A DNA stretch of 64,000 nucleotides from Paguma larvata (Eukaryota; Chordata; Mammalia; Carnivora; Viverridae). Below are positions 56,116-64,000 of this stretch, piece by piece. Both the position numbers and the translations under genes were made by a program. The stretch spans positions 53,844,960 through 53,908,959 of the forward strand of contig CM057839.1 in NCBI GenBank assembly GCA_030068075.1, given 5' to 3'. Below the pieces are notes generated by a model that was not told the DNA's origin, searched no databases, and saw only the letters and a list, made by a program, of their open reading frames with translations. Each line of letters starts with the position of its first letter. The first letter of the stretch is position 1.

Positions 56116-57859
56116 TTGATCTTTCCTTCCAAGGAACAAGGGCTGCCTGCAAGCCCGAAACATGCCAGGTTCTGTTGACTCAACGGCCAAAGGCAAGATT
56201 TGTGTCACCAAAAGTAGGCGATGGTGGTTTGCAAAAGTAGCTTATAAACCTGGAGAAAGCCCCTCCTGCAAGCAGTCCTGGTTGATGGAAATTCTTTGCG
56301 GTTTCCAACCCGTCCTCAGGTTGAAGGAGCATTTCATGGGGAGCAGTTTATGCGTTAGCCATCTACTGTTTGGATTAGGCAAGTACAAAGAGTCAGTTAT
56401 TCAGGATAGCCAGGGTGGGGGAGCTATGGTTTTGGTGTCCTCGTTGTGGCTTAAGCTACACAGAAGTTGTGTTTGCAAGCGGCGGACACTTTGGAGCCCA
56501 TTTAAAAGTCCACTCCCCACCTGCCAAAGGAACGTGGAGGGCCCTGGCTCTCCCCCTAACTAACTGAGGCTCTCTAAGGCTTCAATTGTGGCATTCATCA
56601 GCAAGACGGACAAGAGACCCGAAAAAGAAACTATTCTGTCTAGCATTTATTAACACAGATGAAGCTCCTTAACAAGGAGGGACCCTAACCCAACACCACC
56701 AGAACTTAATAAAGTTCTGAAGAAAAACTAGAACCTACTGACTGCAGACCTGCAATGTGTGTTAGACACACTCAAATACCTCTGCTCTCCTAATCCTTAC
56801 CTTATACCTGGGAGAGAGATCTTATCCCAGTCTTTGGTGGTTCTTCCTGTACTATCTTTGCATCTTTGAGCAGTTTCATTGGTTGGTTTTTTAATCAGTG
56901 ACACAGTTGTCTTCCTTTTGGGGACATCTGTTTGGGAACACTAAAGAAAAGTTTCCAAAACGAACCTCATCAATTACAAAATCCCTTACATCTTGTGGTT
57001 CTTAATTTAGGGCCAAGGTTTCTCATGTACCTTTCAGTTTTGTATTTCTATTTGATGATAATCTTTTTTAAAAGTATCTTTCAGGTTTTTAAGATAAAAG
57101 TTCCCAGTGTAACAGGGAACAGTTTGGACAGGTACCATCTTTGGTATATAGCCAAAATGCAATTTTATTTTTGTCTCTGAGTATCCCCAAGCTGAAATTT
57201 ATTCAGTTTTTCTCCTTGCCACTGGGTGAAAATGTGGACAGTAACAGAAAGCCCTATGGTCACTTTAAATAATAAAGCACAGTCCAGGACTATATGCTTT
57301 TCAACAACTCAGTCTTCATTCTAGATAGTTCTGCCCCACCATCCCAGCTGGAGCATGATTTCAGGCTGGGAACTCTGGTGTGAGCTGGCCCTGGCTCCTA
57401 TCAGCTCATATGATCCAACTGTGGACTTCTCCCAACTCAGCGTTCAGTGACATCACACTGGTATCCTGAGATAGCCATGCTGGGAATATTGCGTGACAGA
57501 AGTAGGCAAATGCACCAAGGCAGGGCCTTTTACCTTGGGAGCTGGTGTGCTGGTTAAAAAATAGCAGTGTACTGGTTAAATATTTGCCAGCACCACACTG
57601 GGCCGAGGTCTACTGTCGAAGGAACAGGGTGTGATCCACTTCTTATTTCGCTCCATGGCCTTCTTCCTTCCAAGGCCCTCCAAGATTGGAGTATAGGGAC
57701 GGCAGGAGAATAGGGAACCGAGAGTTCCCATTGGACTGGTACTGTCAAAAGTCGTCTTCCTGCTTTCTGGGCCTGAATGTGTTGTAGGGCTGACTCTTTC
57801 TCAGTGGTTCTCTGTGGCTTGATCAGAGGCTTCCCTGTTTGGGGCCTTTAGACTATGTC
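56116..57859. other. No gene recognised; possible first exon/intron region
   Basis: Immediately right of the CpG island. A 133-codon plus-strand frame starts at 56162 in a reasonable Kozak-like context (AAACATGC) and ends at 56563. It has no recognised domain, so it is noted but not called. The rest is AT-rich and repeat-poor. Confidence 0.4.
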
Positions 57860-58066
57860 TCCAAGAAGGCCAACAGTGCTCTTCCGGTGTGGGTCTTACA
57901 CCAGTTGCACCAGCATCACCAGTGGCAGAGTTTAACTGCCGATTCCCAACTCTACTCAGAACTTCCGAACGAGAACCTCTGGGAACGGGGGCCTGGGAGC
58001 CTGAATTTTAACCAGCTCTTCCCCCTGCAGTGACTCTGATGCCACTGGAGTTTGAGAAACACTGAA
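57860..58066 (-). mobile_element. MER5-type hAT DNA transposon
   Basis: In reverse it reads CAGTGTTTCTCAAACTCCAG, GGCATCAGAGTCACTGCAGG, GAGCTGGTTAAAATTCAGGC, and GGTGATGCTGGTGC, the order of a MER5B-like element with terminal GAAACACTG. Confidence 0.7.
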
Positions 58067-58469
58067 CGACATAACTGAGTTCCCTAAAACCATGAGTCTC
58101 TGAAAGACCATGATCCCTAAAGCACAATGTCCACCATTTCCCTTTCCTGCTCAAAAACCTGAAAAAAATGGCTTCTAGTTGCCTATTGAGTATGTGAAAG
58201 GTGAAATTAAATGGGGTCATTTATGTCAAGGGTTTTTAAAATGGAGCCAGGAGGCCATTAAGGCCATTAAGGAGAGGCCTTGTGCACGTCCTCACTAGTG
58301 GAACCACAAACCTTTGAATTGGGCCAAACTGCAAATATTCCAAGGGCTGAGCCCCAACACCGGCAACTTGCTCTCCCGTAAGAGAGCTTGCTTAGCGAGA
58401 GCCTTAGCGACCAATTATATTCAGTGAGGACTAGCTTCCTGCCGCCAACACCAATCAAAAACCCTTTGT
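58067..58469. other. No gene; L2-like piece at 58130-58200
   Basis: CCTGCTCAAAAACCTGAAAAAAATGGCTTC resembles L2 ORF2/3' sequence and may belong with the L2-like stretch after the SINE. Confidence 0.4.
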
Positions 58470-58628
58470 GGGGCACCTGTCACATGTCCAGCTTCAGCTC
58501 AGGTCATGATCTCACAGTGACTGGGTTCAAGCCTGCACTGGCAATGTGGAGCCTGCTTGGGCTTCTCTCTTTCTCTGCTCCTCCCCCATTTGTGCACTAA
58601 ATAAATAAACAAATAAACTTAAAAAAAA
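58470..58628 (+). mobile_element. Feline SINE, internally deleted
   Basis: GGGGCACCTGTCACATGTCC lacks the usual TGGGTGGCTCAGTCGGTTAA segment (A-box loss), so it cannot be a full pol III template. B-box region GGGTTCAAGCC, tail CTAAATAAATAAACAAATAAAC. Confidence 0.9.
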
Positions 58629-58779
58629 CAAAACTCTTGGTAAACAATGGATACAAGCATTCCCTTGTTGCTTTAAAAATCTCTGACTTTTGCTCCCTAG
58701 TGGGACACTACTTGGGTTGCTACAAAAGTCTGCGTACCCCTGAATTGCAAGTTTTTCATCCTTGTGAAGGCACACTCTT

Positions 58780-59010
58780 GCTTAATTATTGCCTCCTGAC
58801 AATTTTAGGCTGACAGGCAAAATCTAAATTCCCTGGCCAAGGCTTTCACACTGTCCATAATCCAGCCTTCCCATACCTGGCTAATATTATTCTCCCGTGT
58901 GCCTCTTCAGCGAGCACATTCCAAATCACCCTCTGTGCTCTGTCCCACATGTACCCCCTGCTTTTCCACCCTGACCCCTTCACTCCGCCTCTCTGTGTAC
59001 TGCCCTTCTC
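58780..59010 (+). mobile_element. LINE-2-like segment
   Basis: GGCAAAATCTAAATTCCCTGG, CCATAATCCAGCCTTCCCAT, CACCCTCTGTGCTCTGTCCC resemble L2 but are diverged. Confidence 0.45.
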
Positions 59011-60059
59011 TCTTTTCTGTCCACATCTGACCCCAACTCCTAGCCCAGCTCACCCCCTTGAAGCCGCCTCCTCCTGGTCACAAGTCACCCCCGTTTCCTC
59101 TGAATCCGAAAGTGCAGGCCTTTATAAAATGGTGACGTGGGCTAAAATGCCTTGCCACCCTTATTATTTGAGTTATTTAATAGGAAAGTCCATGAATAAA
59201 AATTGGACTCCATAATCCCCCTGGGAACCCAGCCCTGCGCTCAATCATTCTACCAAATAGTCCTTCCTTTTAACCAACTTAAATACTTCCTGCTGCACTT
59301 CTATGTGAAAGCTGCCCCCTTTTAACCACCAGCATGAACAAAATGTTCCTGGGAGGAGAAAAAAACGCACACATTTTTGAAGTTTAGCCAGAGCAGTGAG
59401 TGAGCTGTGTTTCTTTAGCTCCGCACACACAAAACAAGCCTCCTTGTTGACACAGGAACAGCTCTTCCTGTTCCCATGCGTCTAAGGCTGCCTCACCCCA
59501 GCCTCATTTGATACTGAGAAAAAGCCCCAAACATCTTGTACTTGCCGAGCATCTATATTAGCCAAAGTGCTGGGTGCGATTCAGGTCCCTGCCTGCCAAT
59601 CACTTAGGAGTTAGGATGGTTTCCATTTCAGTGGGCCCAGGAGTCACCCTTTCTAAGGGCATTGGAAATAAGCACCAATTAAATTCCACTCTCCCGGGGA
59701 GAACTCTGGGCAGCACGGACCCAGCCATGGCACATAGTTAACCTCAAAGCTCTTTTGGGTAACAGCACCTGCCGCTGCTGACCAGTTGGGGTGAGTTAAT
59801 CTTTGTGGCCTAACACTAGGTTCAGTTTCTAAAACTGGATCTGAGCTCAGGAGGCCACTGGGATGACAGTTTCCTCAGGGCTAATTTAGATTATATAATT
59901 CTGCCCTTCACCTCCACCCCAAATCCAGCATCTCCTACTCGTCCTATGACTCAGGGCAAATACCCTTGAACTCCTGAAAATGGGTTAGGTGCTGTTCTAT
60001 GCATGCACCCCATTAATCACTGGGCTGGAGGAACTCCCTGCTTCCCTCTCTATGGGGGC
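59011..60059. other. No gene recognised
   Basis: Unique-looking; the longest frame is 88 codons (58949-59215). Confidence 0.5.
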
Positions 60060-60165
60060 CCGTGAACTACTGATGGCAGGGTCTGGTTCTTATTCTGTTG
60101 TACCCCCAGCCTCTGGTACAGTGCTTGGCACACATAACCATTTAGTGACTGAATTATCTCCTAAA
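60060..60165 (+). mobile_element. LINE-2 3' terminus
   Basis: GATGGCAGGGTCTGGTTCTT, GTACCCCCAGCCTCTGGTACAGTGCTTGGCACACATAACC is a good L2 end. Confidence 0.75.
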
Positions 60166-61064
60166 ATATCTTTGTTTCTTTGGGGACCCTCCTATAAAGG
60201 GTTATGTTTTTCCTTAACTCAACAGATCACAGGAAGAAACTATTCAATCGGGTAAAAACATCTCCACAGCATGGTACCTTCCCCGACATATCGGCAACGC
60301 TCGGTAACTCAGAAAATGTTTGAGTGGTTGCTTACTTGATTCATTCACTTAGGGATCAATCAATCAGCCCCAAAGGAATAGTCTTGGTCTTCAGGTAGCA
60401 CGTGAGTGGCAAGGCAGTGAAGAGTCTCAGTGGGCTATAATTTGAATATCTGATCAACTATGACATAGAACAAGAAACCACAGCACTGTCTGCTAATATC
60501 CTTCCCCGCCTCGCAGACTCATTTTCCTAATGCTGTCCTTCCGTCTGCTCTGCACACATAAGACGGGGCGAGCTCTGGCAGACCATCCTCATGCTCCACC
60601 CTCCCCCCCCCCGTATGTTTGTTGCCCCCACGGACGAGCCCTGGGGCAGAGACAGAGCTTTACTCATGTTTCTGGAGAACCACTATCCGGGGTGGTGTGG
60701 ATCCAGGTACTCCATGGCCTGGCAGCTAGAAACTGTGCTCGGGACTGTCGTTTCCTTTCCATGTGGCGATGGTTCAACTATTGAATCTATGGCCCTCTGA
60801 GACCTTCGGTGAGTTTTCTCTGCCACTTAAGTGCTAGGTGGAAATCAAGCTGTAATAGGAGGTTAAAACTATTTCTGGTTCATTTCTGAACTTCCCAGCA
60901 GCAGTTGTGAGTGAAGTGAGCTTTCTAAACTCATTTTCTTCTTTCCACTTGAGATCATCTGTCTCAATTACCGTCAATAGATCCACAGCCAGGAATTATG
61001 TCAAGTTCAGTGTTCATCACGACACCCGGTATATATCTGACAGTGCTTGATATAAAAATAATGG
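60166..61064. other. No gene recognised
   Basis: Contains a C10-11 run at 60602. A 84-codon frame (60530-60784) is unsupported. Confidence 0.5.
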
Positions 61065-61310
61065 GTATCATATATAGGATTGGCCATGTGCCAGATAATT
61101 CCAAACACTTTAATATATTAACATTTTAATTCTCATGACTCATTGTGATAGGTACTAATATTACTCCCATTTTACAGATTAGAAAACTGGAACCCAGGAA
61201 GGTTAAGCAACTTGCTAAAAGTCTTACAACTTAGAAATAGTAGAAGCAAAATTCAAGAACTCCAGAATCTGCACTCTTACTATCAACGGCGTCTACTATT
61301 ATACAGAGTG
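61065..61310 (-). mobile_element. MIR SINE, reversed
   Basis: TGTGATAGGTACTAATATTACTCCCATTTTACAGATTAG, AGGAAGGTTAAGCAACTTGC, AGAAGCAAAATTCAAGAAC read as reversed MIR. Confidence 0.85.
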
Positions 61311-61783
61311 CATAGAACCGGGGGCTGTTGCTGACTGTAATGACAACAATACCTTCAACAATGACAACATGCATTCTGAGGCCTGATGGCATCTTTGCAG
61401 GAGAGTAAAGATGTTATGGGACCTTCTTAGACCAATGAAAATAAGCATGTCATGATCTAAGGCTTCATAGATGCTGACACTGGCCCAGAGACGGCACCCC
61501 TGGCCTCTTCTCTCATCATCTTCCCATTTTCAGAAATACCACCTTCACGATGATCCAAAAACAAATTGATGTTTTCCTTCTCTCATAGTCTAGGATGAAA
61601 AATCTCATGACCCTTTCCCTTAATCTCTGTTCAGAATTTTTGTTTACTGTTGATTACTTAGTTGATTGATACAATCAGCAACCTAGGCACAGATTCATGA
61701 AGTACAAGACACTCTGCCCTTCTGAAGCCACCATCTCCTTGTGATCTGCAGATGGATAACTCCTGAGCATCTCAGACTGCACG
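61311..61783. other. No gene recognised
   Basis: AT-rich, short frames only. Confidence 0.5.
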
Positions 61784-62164
61784 TTTATTTATTTTAGAAA
61801 AAGAGAGATGGCACACGAGTAGGGGACAGGGGCAGAGTGAGAGAGAGACAATATTTTTTATTGTTCATTTTTTAGAGAGACAGAGAGAGCAAGCACAAAT
61901 GGGGGAGGGGCAGAGAGAGAGAGAGAGAGGAGACAGAGGATTTGAAGTGGGCTCTGTGCTGACAGCAGAGAGCCTGACGCGGGGCTTGAACTCATGAACC
62001 TTGATGAGATCATGACCTGAGCCCAAGTCAGACCTACCCAGGGAGTCACCCAGGTTCCCCTGAGAGAGAGAATCTTAAACAGGCTCTCACACCCCTGGGA
62101 TCATGACCTGAGATGAAATCAGGAGTCGGACACTCAACCAACTAAGCCACCCAGGTGCCCCCCC
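61784..62164 (-). mobile_element. Feline SINE (outer), split by a second SINE
   Basis: Left part (TTTATTTATTTTAGAAAAAG to the GA block) and right part (from 62061 through CTAAGCCACCCAGGTGCCCC) make one reversed SINE once the inner copy is removed. Confidence 0.92.
61851..62060 (-). mobile_element. Feline SINE (inner) nested in the outer copy
   Basis: The same orientation as its host. TGAGAGAGAGACAATA before and TGAGAGAGAGAAT after are the probable target duplication in the host's GA block. Its reversed head is altered (GGGAGTCACCCAGGTTCCCC). Confidence 0.93.
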
Positions 62165-62823
62165 AAATGGACATGTTTAAAACTGAGCCCGTGAGCTTCC
62201 ACCACCCACACTCTCCCCAGCCAGCTCCTTCTGCTGTCATCCCCAATTGCATTAATGGCAGCAACGTCCTCCAAGTTGCTCTGGCCAGAAATCCAGAATC
62301 ACCCCTGATTCCATTCTCTCTTTCTCCATCCAATCCCTCACGAAATCTTATAGGCTCTATCATGAAAATACATCCAGGATTTTATCACTTCTCCCCATTC
62401 CTCTGGCCGGAGTCCCCATTGGCTCTCACCTGGATCACTGAAATAATCTCACTCCAGCTTCAGCCCACAAGCTCCCCACCCGCGCAGCCTACTCTCAACA
62501 CTGCGGCCTGAGGGCTTCTTTGAAAACAAGTCAGATCATGTCACTTTTCTCCCCACAACTCTCCAATGGCTTCCCATCTCACACAGAACAGAAGCCAAAA
62601 TCCCGACTATGATCTACAAGGCCCTACATGGCGACCACCCCCTGAACCAAGTGCACTGGGCTTCAGCCCACTACTCTCCTGCCATCTTCACGTCCTCTAG
62701 ATATGCTGCCACCTCAGGGCCCTTGCATCTGTGTGAGGAGGAAAGGACTTTCCAACGCAGGAGAACATCTTCATAGCTTGCTCCCTAACTGCCCTCAAAC
62801 TCTTTAGAAATTTTCTTAGTGAG
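62165..62823 (+). mobile_element. LINE-2 ORF2/3' region, left part
   Basis: CCTGATTCCATTCTCTCTTTC, CCTGGATCACTGAAATAATC, GTCAGATCATGTCACTTTTCTC, CTCCAATGGCTTCCCATCTCAC, AAGGCCCTACATGGCGAC and CCTCAGGGCCCTTGCATCTGTG are close to the L2 consensus order. The 118-codon frame (62155-62511) may be a short remnant of L2 ORF2. This is the best-preserved L2 in the window. Confidence 0.9.
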
Positions 62824-63043
62824 GGGTGCCTGGGTGGCTCAGTCGGTTGGCGACCGACTTCAGTTCAGGTCATGATCTCACTGTCTGTGAGTTCGAGCCC
62901 CGTGCCGGGCTCTGTGCTGGCGGCTCAGAGCCTGGAACCTGCTTCAGATTCTGTGTCTCCCTCTCTCTCTGCCCCTCCCTTGCTCACACTATATGTCTCT
63001 CAAAAATAAAATAAAAACATTAAAAAAAATTTATTAAAAAAAA
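62824..63043 (+). mobile_element. Feline SINE with 18-bp target duplication inside an L2
   Basis: AGAAATTTTCTTAGTGAG (62806-62823) and AGAAATTATCTTAGTGAG (63044-63061), both L2 sequence, flank it. The head is intact (GGGGTGCCTGGGTGGCTCAG). The region after it has lost a few bases (GGTTGGCGACCGAC). Confidence 0.96.
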
Positions 63044-63061
63044 AGAAATTATCTTAGTGAG

Positions 63062-63315
63062 ACCTTCTCTGCCCACCCTACTCCAAATTTCAGTATCTTG
63101 TCTTTTCCTGCTTTGCCTTTTCTCATGAGCACCTACTGGCACTTGATATACTATGTGTTTTATGTACTTATGTATGTACGTATGTATGTATCTTCTTCAT
63201 CATCTGCCTTTCCTACTAGAGTGCAAACATTTCTGCTGTTTTGATCACTGATATATTCCCTGCCTCGAATAAAACTTGGGCATTCAGTAAATATTTGTTG
63301 GGCAAATAAATGAAT
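63062..63315 (+). mobile_element. LINE-2 3' end, right part
   Basis: ACCTTCTCTGCCCACCC, CATGAGCACCTACTGGCAC, TTGATATACTATGTGTTTTA and GGGCATTCAGTAAATATTTGTTG continue the L2 interrupted by the SINE. A GTAT-rich microsatellite (63159-63191) replaces the usual (TTTA) stretch. Confidence 0.88.
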
Positions 63316-64000
63316 GAAGACAGTTACATAGATGCATGCACTGAAGGGCATTCGGGGTGGTCTGGACAATAACCACTACAAGCATTAAGAGATAAAAGAT
63401 CACGTCTTGTAAAGACAACCACAGAAATGTCAAAAAGTACGTAGAATCTGAGCTGGGTTTCTACACATGAGGATGCTTTGGGCAGGTGGAGGTGGTGGGG
63501 AGAGCATGGCATGTGAGAATGTAACATGAGAAAAAGCCCAGAAGTAAGGACCTACAAGACACACTTGTGCGCAGACAGTGTGCCTGGAATGAGGTTTCTG
63601 AGGAAGGGAATGCCGAGAAGTTAAGCCGAGGTGACTGAGGAGGTTTCGCGTTCAAGCCAAGGGCGGGCTTCCATAGCAAGCCTTACTTCCCGCTTCATCT
63701 GTCCACACTGTACTGGTAGCTGGCTCTGCAGCCACAGCCTGTCAAACATCTGATGTGATGAGAGGGCACAAGGAGAGTAGATATCAGGATTTCTTATCAG
63801 CTAGATAGTCCTGTTTACTGACCATTCACTGTTCTCAGAACCTGTGCTGTGAACTTACTGTTCCCAGGTACAGAGTGGCAACTTCAGCCCAAACATCTGG
63901 AGACTGGGACTAGGACTTTTAGCAATGCACATATCAGCGTTATAAATGCTAATCACGCATTCAATCTATTATGATTTTAGTTTATTACAATTAGGCGTAG
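63316..64000. other. No gene recognised
   Basis: Short overlapping frames only; no repeat assigned to the window end. Confidence 0.5.

Noticed and set aside
55799..56240. Arg/Ala/Pro-rich frames in the CpG island on both strands
   Set aside because: Five mutually overlapping frames in GC-rich DNA; none is distinguishable from chance without transcript or conservation data.
56162..56563. 133-codon frame just right of the CpG island as a possible first exon
   Set aside because: No known motif, and I could not fix a convincing splice donor or homologue. Kept only as a question for RNA data.
2132..63043. SINE heads as additional tRNA genes
   Set aside because: They keep A/B-box-like motifs but cannot form a full cloverleaf with acceptor stem, and have SINE bodies and tails. 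Only 55453-55524 is a real tRNA gene.
1..64000. CRISPR array, operons, prophage or other microbial system
   Set aside because: No spaced direct repeats, no dense coding, and repeats diagnostic of a mammal throughout.

Overview
This window looks like nuclear DNA from a carnivore, most likely a cat (Felidae). The main evidence is about 27 copies of a tRNA-derived SINE with the layout typical of feline SINEC/CAN elements: a GGGGCGCCTGGGTGGCTCAG head, a GGTTCGAGCCC B box, a CT-rich middle, and an AATAAATAAACATT plus poly-A tail. A carnivore-type LINE-1 3' end and the usual ancient mammalian repeats (L2, MIR, MER5, MaLR LTRs) fit the same picture. Every family name here is recognition by eye; no repeat library was searched.

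I find no protein-coding gene that I can defend. The open frames are short, overlap on both strands, and mostly lie inside repeats or low-complexity DNA. The exception is a decayed LINE-1 ORF2 fragment at 4598-5456. The window is therefore intergenic, or intron of a gene whose exons I cannot see.

The one clear functional gene is a tRNA-Glu (anticodon TTC) on the minus strand at 55453-55524, with an intact cloverleaf, A and B boxes and a TTTT terminator. Just 5' of it, at about 55560-56115, lies a dense CpG island. This is the best candidate promoter in the window and may mark the start of an unannotated coding or noncoding transcript.

Layout. 1-5.5 kb: two related hAT-type elements, an L1 3' end, and a compound SINE/SINE/L1 insertion with a target sequence present three times. 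5.7-6.1 kb: a 0.4-kb polypurine GAAA/GGAA tract. 6-23 kb: mostly unique sequence with plus-strand SINEs, one solo-like LTR (9.4 kb) and MaLR remnants. 23-36 kb: SINEs of both strands, a complete-looking solo LTR (29.1-29.6 kb), MER5A copies and a tandem SINE pair. 36-55 kb: L2, MIR and SINEs, an old L1-like block split by a SINE, and a second complete-looking solo LTR with a GA expansion (52.1-52.6 kb). 55-56 kb: tRNA and CpG island. 56-64 kb: MER5, nested SINEs, and a long L2 split cleanly by a SINE.

I did not find a new multi-gene biological system. The most informative observations are the tRNA/CpG-island module, the repeated use of one insertion site at 4.1-5.5 kb, the L1 internal fragment without a 3' end, three LTRs of different types, and several sequences likely to form non-B DNA.
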